Below the pieces are notes generated by a model. That model was not told the origin of the DNA. It searched no databases and worked only from the letters and a program-made list of their open reading frames with translations. Of a stretch of DNA of 64,000 nt, positions 1 to 7,801 are shown one piece after another; the first letter of the stretch is position 1; each line of letters starts with the position of its first letter. This DNA is from Rhizobium sp. ARZ01 (GTDB lineage: Bacteria; Pseudomonadota; Alphaproteobacteria; Rhizobiales; Rhizobiaceae). The DNA is taken from NCBI RefSeq assembly GCF_014851675.1, contig NZ_JACVAE010000001.1, positions 434,001 to 498,000 on the forward strand, written 5' to 3'. A program made the position numbers and the translations under genes.

Positions 1-78
1 AATGGTGACGGCAAAACGGATTTGATGATCCGCCTGAAAGGCTCAGTTATCCTCACCGACGACTCGTTCCTCTTCTGA
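1..78 (+). CDS. C-terminal end of a secreted RTX/calcium-binding protein (partial)
   Basis: The open frame enters from the left edge and stops at TGA 76-78, giving 25 residues that begin NGDGKTDLMIRLKG and end DDSFLF. This pattern, an NGDGKxDL calcium-loop segment followed by a strand and an aromatic terminal motif, is the usual end of serralysin-type and other RTX proteins exported by type I secretion, where the uncleaved C-terminus is the export signal. Most of the gene lies outside the window, so the N-terminal activity is unknown. Two further RTX proteins occur at 21-27 kb. The assignment rests on the short tail only. Confidence 0.65.
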   Translation, partial: NGDGKTDLMIRLKGSVILTDDSFLF

Positions 79-208
79 GGGGGGGGGGCTTGGATCGGGA
101 TGCGGGCAACATGCATTGATGCGCGGGGCCTATCGCGCATCGCATTGCCATCTTGCCCCTTGCCAGCCGGCCGTGCCCGATCACAGCGCCTCCTGATTAG
201 TGGTGGGC

Positions 209-682
209 TTAACCCCGGCGCCAATAATGCATCTCCATCAGCTTGTTCCAGCTGCCGTCGTTCTTGCGCACAAGGGCGGTGAGTGTGCGGTGCCGCTCGT
301 CGATGAAGGTGATGATGTCCTGGTAGGGTACCCGCTTGCCGGGGTTCTGGAAGTCCGGGCCCTCGCAGTGGAGCGTCAGGAGATCACCGGTCGGCTCCAT
401 CACGCCGTCATAGTGCCAGAGATAGTTCATCATCGATCCGACCCAGGTGCCGATGTAGCGGTCACGCGCCGGATCGTAGCCGAGCGTCATCAGCGTCTCG
501 CCCTCCTTGCCGTCGGGCATGAGGCCGCGGCCCTCGCATAGGACCCAGTATCCGCCGAGCAGGCGGACACGCTCGGTCCAGGTGCTGTTTGTTGGCGGGC
601 CGTCGATCGCATCGGCGGAAACGTCCCAGTCTCCAACGAGGCGCTGGAGCCAATGATGCTGCGTGGTGACTTCGTTCTGCAT
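209..682 (-). CDS. DUF1579 domain-containing protein
   Basis: The product is about 157 residues and matches the DUF1579 pattern: an N-terminal HHWLQRLVGDWDV segment, a central GYDPARDRYIGTWVGSM stretch and a C-terminal KLMEMHYWR end. The family is of unknown function, with a predicted lipocalin-like beta barrel. The start is placed at 682 rather than at an upstream ATG because GAAGGAGG sits 6-7 bases before it. The gene is transcribed away from the MarR-type regulator at 844, and a perfect palindrome lies between them, so it is a plausible target of that regulator. The protein should be cytoplasmic because no signal peptide is visible. Confidence 0.85.
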   Translation of the reverse strand: MQNEVTTQHHWLQRLVGDWDVSADAIDGPPTNSTWTERVRLLGGYWVLCEGRGLMPDGKEGETLMTLGYDPARDRYIGTWVGSMMNYLWHYDGVMEPTGDLLTLHCEGPDFQNPGKRVPYQDIITFIDERHRTLTALVRKNDGSWNKLMEMHYWRRG

Positions 683-820
683 GTCGCCTCCTTCGATCGG
701 TGTGCCAATGGCGCGCCCTGACGGCGCCGTCTGCAACCAGTCTACGAACTTGGGCGCCGTTACATTATTTCAAGTGGTAGCGCGCATCGGATGCGACGAC
801 GGAACCTCTTGACAAGATTA

Positions 821-834
821 TGTTGATATCAACA
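821..834. promoter_or_regulatory. Perfect 14-bp palindrome, probable MarR operator
   Basis: TGTTGATATCAACA reads the same on both strands and lies just upstream of the MarR gene. It starts 7 bases after a TTGACA hexamer (809-814), so a bound dimer would cover the core promoter. Palindromes of this size and A+T-rich centre are typical MarR-family sites. Binding by the adjacent regulator is inferred from position. Confidence 0.6.
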
Positions 835-843
835 GTAGCTGAT

Positions 844-1290
844 ATGGCTGAGAATACAAAGCTTCCCTTCGAGACGGCCCTGCATGTGCGCGATCATTGC
901 CTTTGCCTGCATGCCCAGAGAGCCGCGCGCGCGCTGGCGCGGCGCTTCGACGAGGCGCTGCGGCCGCTTGGCCTGACCAACGGCCAGTTTTCGCTGCTGA
1001 TGTCGCTCAATCGACCCGAGCCACCGCCGATGGGGCCGGTCGCTTCGCTGTTGGCGATGGATCGGACGACGCTGACGGCGGCGCTGAAGCCGCTGGAACG
1101 ACGCGGCCTTGTGCTTGTCTCGCCCGACCCGCGCGACCGCCGCGGCCGCCGGCTATTTCTGACCGAGGCGGGCAGGGCGCTTCTCGCCCGCGCCGTGCCG
1201 ATCTGGACCGAGACCCACGCCGCAGTTGAAGCGGGGCTTGATGGCATCGATGCCAGTGCATTGCGCGCCGGCCTGACGGCTATTTCCTGA
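844..1290 (+). CDS. MarR family transcriptional regulator
   Basis: The product is about 148 residues. It has the MarR winged-helix layout: an N-terminal dimerisation helix, FDEALRPLGLTNGQFSLLMSL, then the recognition region MDRTTLTAALKPLERRGL followed by the DPRDRRGR wing. An in-frame ATG at 820 lies inside the palindromic operator, so the ATG at 844 is preferred. It is divergent from the DUF1579 gene and probably represses itself and that gene through the 821-834 site. No conserved sensing cysteine is obvious, so the ligand is unknown. Confidence 0.88.
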   Translation: MAENTKLPFETALHVRDHCLCLHAQRAARALARRFDEALRPLGLTNGQFSLLMSLNRPEPPPMGPVASLLAMDRTTLTAALKPLERRGLVLVSPDPRDRRGRRLFLTEAGRALLARAVPIWTETHAAVEAGLDGIDASALRAGLTAIS

Positions 1291-1397
1291 AGGGGAGTGC
1301 TCCGGTCTGGGGCCACAGGCTATTTTCTGCTTCTCATCCGCCATGCCGGGCACCCACGCCCCGCACCCTGCCCTCCCAATGTCTAAGCGGGCCACAT

Positions 1398-1438
1398 TCC
1401 CCTCTCCCCGCTTGCGGGGAGAGGGCTAGGGTGAGGGG
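1398..1438. repeat. Alphaproteobacterial palindromic intergenic repeat
   Basis: CCCTCTCCCCGC and GCGGGGAGAGGG form perfect 12-bp arms (1400-1411 and 1414-1425) around a TT loop, followed by a GGGTGAGGGG tail. This hairpin and tail is a dispersed repeat found between genes in many alphaproteobacteria. It may also terminate transcription of the upstream MarR gene. Confidence 0.8.
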
Positions 1439-1452
1439 CAAAATCGCGGAAT

Positions 1453-1500
1453 TGTGTAGCAAATGCCACCACGTCTGCTTACGGCCCTTCGCGGACATGA
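1453..1500 (+). repeat. Fragment of an unnamed intergenic element (copy C)
   Basis: The segment TGTAGCAAATGCCAC is identical to part of copy B at 16814-16892. The following GTCTGCTTACGGCCCTTCGCGGAC stretch, which I read as an imperfect hairpin, resembles the GCAGAC/GGCC part of that copy. It appears to be a shorter or more decayed member of the same family. Confidence 0.45.
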
Positions 1501-1555
1501 TTGGCCGTGGTAGGCCCCATTCGTCGACTACACAGGTCGGGAGAGGATTGGAAAT

Positions 1556-1690
1556 TGGAACAAGCGCTTGTAATTATCGATATGCAGATGCTGATGCAGT
1601 ATCGTGCTGATGCAGTATCGCCTCGATGCGGGGCGCATCCGACTTTGCGAATACCATCGATAGCGATGCGATCGTGGCGGCCAGTTAGCC
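1556..1690 (+). pseudogene. Remnant of an isochorismatase-like cysteine hydrolase
   Basis: After a GAGAGG ribosome-site-like sequence, the frame reads EQALVIIDMQMLMQ, which is the characteristic first strand and DMQ motif of the isochorismatase/nicotinamidase hydrolases. The reading frame is then broken by an exact tandem duplication of a 16-base unit (1589-1604 and 1605-1620), which shifts the frame by one. Beyond it, other frames read RLDAGR and DFANTIDSDAIVA, consistent with continuation of the family, before stops are reached. A functional member would be about 180-200 residues, so only the first quarter survives. The family call rests on one strong motif and is tentative. Confidence 0.45.
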
Positions 1691-1703
1691 TATAACGAGC
1701 ATT

Positions 1704-2555
1704 TTAGAGGGCAGCGACGCCCTCGATGCAAGTCGTAACGTCGCCACCGACCCAAATCTGATCTTCGACCAGCTCCACATAAACACGTCCTTCCCGTCCA
1801 AGGACGGTACCTTGGCTGGCAATGTATGATGAAGAAGCAATTCCGTTACCGATCAACCATTGAGCGATGCCTGCATTCAAGCTGCCGGTTACCGGGTCTT
1901 CAAAACCGGCGGCGGAAAAGGCACGCACCTCGAATTCCGCTTCCCGTCCATCCTTTGTTGGATCCCAGGGGGCAACGACACCGACCCGTAATCCGGACAG
2001 GATGGCGAAATCCGGACGAAGCGCGAGGACGTCAGCCCTGGAGCGCAATAGGACAGCGATCCAGCCAGGGCCATTGTCCACCCAATTGGCGTCGACGATG
2101 TCATCAGAGGTCAACCGCAGGCCATTGAGGACTCGCGTCAGTGTGTCGAGTTCCACCGGGCCTGATCGGCGCAGCTCGGGGGCTTTGAAGGAAAGTCGTC
2201 CATTGTTGCGCCGAATGTGAATTAGTCCCGCCTCGCACTCCTGGACAATCTCGCCACTCTTTGGCCTTCCACCGGACGACAGCCATGTGTGGCAGCTCCC
2301 CAAAGTGGGGTGGCCCGCAAAGGGCAACTCAGCAACAGGTGTAAAGATGCGAACGCGGTAATCGGCATCCGCCGACCTCGGCTGTAGAAGGAAGGTCGTT
2401 TCGCTAAGGTTTGTCCAGCGCGCGAAAGCAGCCATCTCAGATGCGGTTAGGGAATCTGCTCCGATGACAACCGCCAGCGGATTGCCCAGCAATGCTTTGG
2501 AGGAAAAGACATCAACCTGCTGGAATGCAAATTTAGTGGTTCCCTGTCTCATCAT
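1704..2555 (-). CDS. PhzF family isomerase/epimerase
   Basis: The 283-residue product matches the PhzF fold family (diaminopimelate-epimerase-like), with the N-terminal FQQVDVFSSKALLGNPLAVV signature, PFAGHPTLGSCHTWL and a C-terminal EDPVTGSLNAGIAQWL motif. Family members isomerise small metabolites; PhzF itself acts in phenazine synthesis, but no phenazine genes are present, so the substrate is unknown. The length is normal. The gene sits in a lower-G+C stretch between a decayed gene and repeat copies, which suggests accessory DNA. The start could be either of two adjacent methionine codons. Confidence 0.9.
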   Translation of the reverse strand: MMRQGTTKFAFQQVDVFSSKALLGNPLAVVIGADSLTASEMAAFARWTNLSETTFLLQPRSADADYRVRIFTPVAELPFAGHPTLGSCHTWLSSGGRPKSGEIVQECEAGLIHIRRNNGRLSFKAPELRRSGPVELDTLTRVLNGLRLTSDDIVDANWVDNGPGWIAVLLRSRADVLALRPDFAILSGLRVGVVAPWDPTKDGREAEFEVRAFSAAGFEDPVTGSLNAGIAQWLIGNGIASSSYIASQGTVLGREGRVYVELVEDQIWVGGDVTTCIEGVAAL

Positions 2556-2998
2556 GATGTCCTGACGCTCTCAATGTATGCGCTGCAGCGAGTTCGGTGC
2601 AGATTGGTTCACCGCCCGGTTTGGGGCAGCATTTTTCGCTATACCAAAGCTTGAGTAATCTGGAGAGCAGGCCAGATTGAGGTGCCTCTATGGTAGGCTT
2701 GAAATTACCCCTCTACGAGGCCCGTGCCAAGCTCGACGCGAGCGCCAACCACTACGCGTGAAAAAGTTCAAATTGTCTCGGCTGTAGGATTGTAGGGGCG
2801 GCTACTATTGGCGCAAAGCGGCCAATGTCGCATCGTTATCGGTCGGTGCCATTCGCCACATAAAATCGTATGAACGCACGGCCTCGTGCTTGTACGCTCT
2901 GATGTCCGCTCCCCTTTCTACTTTCTCAGTAGCTCCGAACTGCGCTGGTTGCAGAAATGGCTCTGGCGGGCGGCGCAAATGTCCCTATCCTGTCCGGC
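2556..2998. other. Intergenic stretch with a repeat copy and a small inverted repeat
   Basis: No convincing gene is seen. It holds a 7-bp inverted repeat (AATCTGG at 2657-2663, CCAGATT at 2672-2678) and, at 2786-2862, copy A of the unnamed intergenic element. A 23-codon open frame starting at 2692 has no recognisable similarity. Confidence 0.5.
2786..2862 (-). repeat. Unnamed intergenic element, copy A
   Basis: Read on the minus strand, this segment aligns closely with 16814-16892. Shared runs include ACCGATAACGATGCG and CGCTTTG.GCCAATAG, preceded in both by a TATGTxGCxAATGxCAC segment. The two copies are in opposite orientation and about 14 kb apart. No protein family is recognised in either strand. 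Confidence 0.55.
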
Positions 2999-4009
2999 AT
3001 GAAGCCAGATCGTCTGCTCTATCCCGCGCCCGCCGGCCTCTACTGTCCCGCCGGCGATTTTTACGTCGATCCGACGCGCCCTGTGCCGCGAGCCCTGATC
3101 ACCCATGGCCATTCCGACCACGCCCGTGCCGGTCACGGCGCAGTGCTGGCAACGCGCGAGACGCTCGACATCATGGCAATCCGCTACGGGGCGGATTTCT
3201 GCGGCATGGCTCAGCCGGTCGCCTATGGCGAAAAGATCGATCTTGGCGGTGCGCGCGTATCCTTCCATCCTGCCGGCCACGTGCTCGGCTCGGCGCAGAT
3301 TGCGATTGCCGTGAACGGCACCCGCTTCTGCGTCTCCGGCGACTACAAGCGCGGCAACGATCCGACCTGTGCGCCCTACGAGCCGGTCGCCTGCGACGTC
3401 TTCATCACCGAGGCGACCTTCGGCCTGCCGGTCTTCCATCACCCGGATCCCCGTGGCGAGATCGGCAAGCTTTTCACCTCGCTCAGACAGTTTCCCGAAC
3501 GCACGCACCTCGTCGGCGCCTATTCGCTCGGCAAGGCGCAGCGGGTGATCCGGCTCTTGCGCGATTGCGGCTACGACAAGCCGATCTACATCCATGGCGC
3601 ACTCGAAAATCTCTGCGAATACTATGTCAGCCGCGGCATCGAACTCGGCGACCTACGTCCGGCGACGCTGGAAAAGGGTGACAAAGCCGATCTTTCGGGT
3701 GCGGTCGTCGTCGGGCCTCCATCCGCCTTTGGCGAGCGCTGGGCGCGCCGCTTCAACGAGCCGCTCGTCGCCTTCGCCTCCGGCTGGATGATGGTGCGCC
3801 AGCGCGCCAAGCAGGGCGGCGTCGAACTACCGCTGGTGATCTCGGACCATTGCGACTGGCCCGAGTTGACCGAGACGATCCGCGAACTGGCACCCTCCGA
3901 GGTTTGGGTGACACATGGCCGCGAGGAGGCGCTGGTGCGCTGGTGCGAACTCGCGGGCATTCCCGCCCGCCCGCTGCATCTGGTCGGCTACGAGGACGAG
4001 GGCGACTGA
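2999..4009 (+). CDS. Ligase-associated DNA damage response exonuclease
   Basis: The 336-residue protein is a metallo-beta-lactamase/beta-CASP fold nuclease: it has the ALITHGHSDHARAGHG metal-binding motif near the N-terminus, HPAGHVLGSAQI and the SGDYKRG segment in the core, and late ISDHCDWPEL and VTHGREEA motifs. This matches the exonuclease of the ligase-associated DNA repair cassette, which processes ends for a partner ATP-dependent ligase. That partner is at 4538, but about 0.5 kb of unrelated DNA separates them instead of the usual tight spacing. A longer start at 2957 is possible; 2999 agrees better with the usual family start just before the YPAPAGLYCP segment. Confidence 0.9.
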   Translation: MKPDRLLYPAPAGLYCPAGDFYVDPTRPVPRALITHGHSDHARAGHGAVLATRETLDIMAIRYGADFCGMAQPVAYGEKIDLGGARVSFHPAGHVLGSAQIAIAVNGTRFCVSGDYKRGNDPTCAPYEPVACDVFITEATFGLPVFHHPDPRGEIGKLFTSLRQFPERTHLVGAYSLGKAQRVIRLLRDCGYDKPIYIHGALENLCEYYVSRGIELGDLRPATLEKGDKADLSGAVVVGPPSAFGERWARRFNEPLVAFASGWMMVRQRAKQGGVELPLVISDHCDWPELTETIRELAPSEVWVTHGREEALVRWCELAGIPARPLHLVGYEDEGD

Positions 4010-4437
4010 GGATGAGAAACGAGGTTTGGATTCCGCGTCGTGGCTCGAGACCGCCCGGAGATCCATTTCACGTGTTGCTGTAAAAGCAGACGTCTTCCCT
4101 GAGGCGCAGGATAAATTCTCCGAAGCTTGGTGCGATCACAGTCTACCGTCTCCCGTCGGAGAATGCTCCCGATCTCTTCATATGACAGGAATGCGTTGTC
4201 GTAGTGGGGGGTGAATTTCCCGTGACTGTCTTGCCTAAGGCGCCCCTCTCCAACCTCACGGAGAAAATAGCGATACGATTCTGGCAATCGATCTATGATC
4301 CCCGCATCGCTTTGTGCAAAGCCCCCTACGTCGATCAGAGTGAAGTGATTGTACGCTATATGGTCGTCTGGGTGGCCATGCTCGTGCGAGAACTGCCGAT
4401 ACCAACTTAACACTTCTGCATCAATCTCAGCTGTCAT
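3988..4437 (-). CDS. SUKH (SMI1/KNR4)-like protein, probably 3'-truncated
   Basis: The predicted product is 149 residues. The first 95 or so contain a SUKH-like core: IDRLPESYRYFLREVGEG followed by a LSYEEI segment. SUKH proteins are often immunity proteins against contact-dependent or polymorphic toxins, though many are housekeeping. The last roughly 20 codons are read antisense through the end of the exonuclease gene and look unnatural (basic and serine-rich), so the true C-terminus was probably lost at insertion. Its G+C content is visibly lower than the flanking repair genes. The family assignment is by motif only, with no toxin partner nearby. Confidence 0.5.
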   Translation of the reverse strand: MTAEIDAEVLSWYRQFSHEHGHPDDHIAYNHFTLIDVGGFAQSDAGIIDRLPESYRYFLREVGEGRLRQDSHGKFTPHYDNAFLSYEEIGSILRRETVDCDRTKLRRIYPAPQGRRLLLQQHVKWISGRSRATTRNPNLVSHPQSPSSS

Positions 4438-4512
4438 CGTCTTGCCGTATGCAATTTCAGGTAGATGATTTATATGTGGTTGTATGGTATTGGCAACGGA
4501 ACTTGAAGGACC

Positions 4513-4524
4513 GCAGACGTCTGC
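4513..4524. promoter_or_regulatory. 12-bp palindrome upstream of the DNA ligase gene
   Basis: GCAGACGTCTGC is a perfect palindrome 13 bases before the ligase ATG. Its first ten bases (GCAGACGTCT) also occur at 4086-4095, so the SUKH gene lies between two direct copies. It could be an operator, or the scar of the insertion event. Confidence 0.35.
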
Positions 4525-4537
4525 TAGCTAAGTTCAC

Positions 4538-6172
4538 ATGAAAGCCTTCGCCGAACTCCTCGACCGCCTCGTCCTGACGCCGTCACGCAACGGCAAGCTG
4601 AAGCTGTTGGCCGACTATTTCCGTGACACGCCCGATCCCGATCGTGGCTACGGACTGGCCGCGATCGCCGGCACGCTCGACCTGAAGAGCGTCAAGCCCG
4701 CCATGCTGCGCGATCTCGTGCTGGAGCGGATGGACGAGGTGCTGTTTCGCTATTCCTACGACTATGTCGGCGATCTCGCCGAGACCATTTCGCTGGTCTG
4801 GGACCAGGAGCGCGAGGACCGGATTGCCGACGCCGGCCAGCCGCGGCTCGGCGCCGTCGTCACACGGATGAACGCGCTCGGTCGCACCGAGGTCCGCTCC
4901 GTCGTGCGCGACTTGCTCGATCGGCTTGACCCGTCTGCCCGTTTCGCTTTCATCAAGCTCGTCACCGGCGGCTTGCGCATCGGCGTCTCGGCGCGGCTCG
5001 CCAAGCAGGCGCTTTCGGACTTTTCCGGCAAGGACATCACCGAGATCGAAACGCTCTGGCACGGCCTGCAGCCGCCCTACGAGCCGTTGTTTGCCTGGCT
5101 GGAGGGGCGCGCCGAACGCCCGGTGCTGGCAACACCTGCGATCTTCCATTCCGTCATGCTTGCCAATCCGGTCGGCGAGGGCGATCTCGACAGCCTCAAT
5201 CCGGCCGATTTCGCCGCCGAATGGAAGTGGGACGGCATTCGCGTCCAGCTCTCCGCTTCCGGTCCGACGCGCCGGCTGTACTCGCGATCCGGCGACAACA
5301 TTTCCGCAGCCTTCCCGGACATCCTCGACGCCATCACCTTCGAGGGCGTGATCGATGGCGAGCTCCTGGTCGGTGGCACGTCGCGTTCGAACAGTCAGAC
5401 GCGCACCTTCTCCGACCTGCAACAGCGCCTGAACCGCAAGACGGTGAATGCGCGGATGCTGGAGGATTACCCCGCCTTCGTACGTGCCTACGACGTGCTT
5501 TTCGACGGCGACAAGGACGTTCGCCCGGAAAACTTTTCGACCCGCCGCGCGCGGCTGACTGAGGTCATCGAGAAGGCGCCGCACGACCGCTTCGATCTTT
5601 CGCCGCTCGTGCCCTTCTCGAACTGGGAGGAACTCGACCGCCTGCGCTCCGCACCGCCCGATCCGGTGATCGAGGGCGTCATGATCAAGCGGTTCGACAG
5701 CGCCTACCAGGCGGGTCGCTTGAAGGGGCCGTGGTTCAAGTGGAAGCGCGATCCCTATAACGTCGACGCCGTGCTGATGTACGCTCAGCGCGGCCATGGC
5801 AAGCGGTCGAGCTACTATTCCGATTTCACCTTCGGCGTCTGGGCGGGCGGGCCGGAGGGCGACATGCTGGTGCCGGTCGGCAAGGCCTATTTCGGCTTTA
5901 CCGATGCCGAGCTCGAGGTGCTCGACCGCTTCGTGCGCAACAACACGGTCGACCGTTTCGGCCCGGTCCGTGCGGTGCGTGCCGAGCCGGACTTCGGTTT
6001 TGTTCTCGAGGTTGCCTTCGAAGGCATTAACCGCTCGACCCGCCACAAGTCCGGCGTTGCCATGCGCTTTCCCCGGATCTCGCGCCTGCGCGACGACAAG
6101 CTGCCGCGCGATGCCGACCGGCTGGAGACGCTGATGGCGTTGGTGGAGGCGAGCGGAGGAGCAGAAACGTAA
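4538..6172 (+). CDS. ATP-dependent DNA ligase (ligase-associated repair cassette)
   Basis: The 544-residue protein has an N-terminal helical DNA-binding region (1-200), an adenylation domain with motif I EWKWDGIRVQ (nucleophile K230), motif IV EGVMIKR and motif V WFKWKRDP, and a C-terminal OB domain ending near residue 525. It seals nicks in DNA with ATP and is separate from the NAD-dependent replicative ligase. It pairs functionally with the exonuclease upstream. The usual cassette also carries an Lhr-type helicase and a PdeM phosphoesterase; neither follows here. A 12-bp palindrome (4513-4524) lies just before the start. Confidence 0.93.
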   Translation: MKAFAELLDRLVLTPSRNGKLKLLADYFRDTPDPDRGYGLAAIAGTLDLKSVKPAMLRDLVLERMDEVLFRYSYDYVGDLAETISLVWDQEREDRIADAGQPRLGAVVTRMNALGRTEVRSVVRDLLDRLDPSARFAFIKLVTGGLRIGVSARLAKQALSDFSGKDITEIETLWHGLQPPYEPLFAWLEGRAERPVLATPAIFHSVMLANPVGEGDLDSLNPADFAAEWKWDGIRVQLSASGPTRRLYSRSGDNISAAFPDILDAITFEGVIDGELLVGGTSRSNSQTRTFSDLQQRLNRKTVNARMLEDYPAFVRAYDVLFDGDKDVRPENFSTRRARLTEVIEKAPHDRFDLSPLVPFSNWEELDRLRSAPPDPVIEGVMIKRFDSAYQAGRLKGPWFKWKRDPYNVDAVLMYAQRGHGKRSSYYSDFTFGVWAGGPEGDMLVPVGKAYFGFTDAELEVLDRFVRNNTVDRFGPVRAVRAEPDFGFVLEVAFEGINRSTRHKSGVAMRFPRISRLRDDKLPRDADRLETLMALVEASGGAET

Positions 6173-6351
6173 TCGCCGGTTGCTTCCCGTCACTACCTGA
6201 ATTGTGAAAGAAAGTGATCGTGGCAAGCCACGCGCCAGCCGGCGATGCCACAATTGCGGCACGGTGACGATCTTATCTCGTTGGCAGAGGTAGGTGCGTG
6301 CCCGATTGCTGCTTGCGTTTCTCGGTATTTCACGGATTGCGTCGCTAGATC

Positions 6352-7140
6352 ATGGCCCCAGAACTTCTTCTTTCCCGCCGCCGTTTCCTGCGCTTCTCCG
6401 GGCTGGCGACGGCAACTGCGCTCGCCGGTTGCACCTCTTCGATGAATACCGATCGCTTCCGCTGGGAGACCGACCCGGTCTATCGCAATCCGGCCCTCGA
6501 AGGGGTCCCCGGTGCGTATCTCGAGGGCCGCGATCCTGACCAGGGGCCCTACGAAGAGGCCATGCTGCCGACAGGCATCCCGAGCCTCGATCCGCAATAT
6601 GCGGGGATCTATGCCACGCGCATCGACGGCGGCTTCACCGTTCCGCAGGTCCCCTACAGGCAGATCGACGCCCGCTACCTGCGTCACGAGGTGGAGGATC
6701 CGTTCGGCGAGGCGCCCGGCACGATCATCGTCGACACCGCCAATCGCTATCTCTACCTCACCCAGCCGGGCGGCCGGGCCATGCGCTATGGCGTCGGGAT
6801 TGGCCGAGAAGGTTTTGCCTGGTCCGGGCGAGGCGTCATCCAGTGGAAGCAGGCCTGGCCGCGCTGGACCCCGCCGGATTCGATGGTTGAGCGCCAGCCC
6901 GAACTGCGTCCGTATTCCGCCCGCAACGGCGGCATGTCGCCCGGCCTGTCGAATCCGCTGGGCGCACGTGCCCTCTACATCTTTCAGAACGGCCAGGACA
7001 CGCTCTACCGTCTGCACGGCACGCCGGAATGGAAATCGATCGGCCGCGCCGTTTCCTCCGGCTGCGTGCGTCTCCTGAACCAGGATGTCATCGATCTCTA
7101 CAACCGCGTGCCCAACAGGTCCCCGATCGTCGTGATTTAA
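6352..7140 (+). CDS. L,D-transpeptidase (YkuD), Tat/lipoprotein type
   Basis: The 262-residue protein begins with a twin-arginine-like signal (SRRRFLRF, residues 8-15) running into a lipobox LAGC with C27, so it is predicted to be an exported lipoprotein. The C-terminal half is a YkuD domain with H222 and the catalytic SSGCVRL motif (C238). These enzymes make 3-3 peptidoglycan cross-links or attach proteins to the wall, a common cross-linking mode in Rhizobiales. It stands alone between the ligase gene and a convergent acetyltransferase gene. Confidence 0.93.
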   Translation: MAPELLLSRRRFLRFSGLATATALAGCTSSMNTDRFRWETDPVYRNPALEGVPGAYLEGRDPDQGPYEEAMLPTGIPSLDPQYAGIYATRIDGGFTVPQVPYRQIDARYLRHEVEDPFGEAPGTIIVDTANRYLYLTQPGGRAMRYGVGIGREGFAWSGRGVIQWKQAWPRWTPPDSMVERQPELRPYSARNGGMSPGLSNPLGARALYIFQNGQDTLYRLHGTPEWKSIGRAVSSGCVRLLNQDVIDLYNRVPNRSPIVVI

Positions 7141-7160
7141 AAGTTGGCAGAACGCGGGGT

Positions 7161-7646
7161 TCAGCTTGGTTGATCCGCCAAAATTCTATCCCGTTCCCAA
7201 CGGTAGAGCACGTCAGGTTCGCGCTCCTCGTTGCCGCTGCCGTCGGTTTCGCTGATCGCTACGAAGCCGTGTCGTTCATAGAAGGCACGCGCCGGTCCGT
7301 TGCGCTGGAACGTCCATAGCTGGAGGTGCGAATTGCGCGTCGTGGCGACGCCGAGAAGCGCGCTTCCCGCACCTTGTCCCTGGCGGCTCGTCAGGACGTA
7401 AAGTTGATCAATCCATCCGTCGCGGAAAGCGATGATGCCTACAAGTTCGCTGTCGACAGCGCCCCAGATCTCGCAGCTCTTGAGGAGATGTTCGCGGAAG
7501 TACGCGCGATCCTCCGCCGGTGTATGAAGGCCGGCGAGCCACGGAAGACGTTCGTCGAACGAGGCGCGCAGCACACGTGATGCCGCCTCCATCTCGTCCA
7601 GTATCAGCCGTCGAAGGCGAAAGGTCGTACGATATCGCTTTGCCAT
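7161..7646 (-). CDS. GNAT family N-acetyltransferase
   Basis: The 161-residue product has the GNAT acetyl-CoA site, seen as YVLTSRQGQGAGSALL, preceded by the ELVGIIAFRDGWIDQL strand pair and followed by the conserved RAFYERHGFVAI segment. It should transfer an acetyl group to an unknown small molecule or protein. The start at 7646 keeps the FRLRRLI strand usual at the domain beginning; the ribosome site there is weak, and an internal ATG at 7592 is an alternative. It is convergent with the L,D-transpeptidase gene. Confidence 0.88.
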   Translation of the reverse strand: MAKRYRTTFRLRRLILDEMEAASRVLRASFDERLPWLAGLHTPAEDRAYFREHLLKSCEIWGAVDSELVGIIAFRDGWIDQLYVLTSRQGQGAGSALLGVATTRNSHLQLWTFQRNGPARAFYERHGFVAISETDGSGNEEREPDVLYRWERDRILADQPS

Positions 7647-7801
7647 TTTTTACCAGCTCGATAGGCCGATTAGGCATGCCCAAAACGGCAATAAGCGCTG
7701 CGATCTCCCCCGGGTAATCGGCCGTGAGCGGCTTTCGAGGTCGCAGCGCCGGTCATCGCTCAGCGGAGCATTGGCATTCCTCCAGCGTCATTCGCGATCC
7801 G

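Noticed and set aside
1704..2555. Phenazine biosynthesis locus
   Set aside because: Only a PhzF-type isomerase is present, and this family is widespread outside phenazine pathways. No other phz gene is found.
4583..6262. A long open frame antisense to the DNA ligase gene
   Set aside because: It mirrors the ligase codons in a high-G+C gene, has no family motifs, and lacks a ribosome site. Similar antisense frames lie opposite oligopeptidase B (46139-48331) and mrpD (59970-61484).
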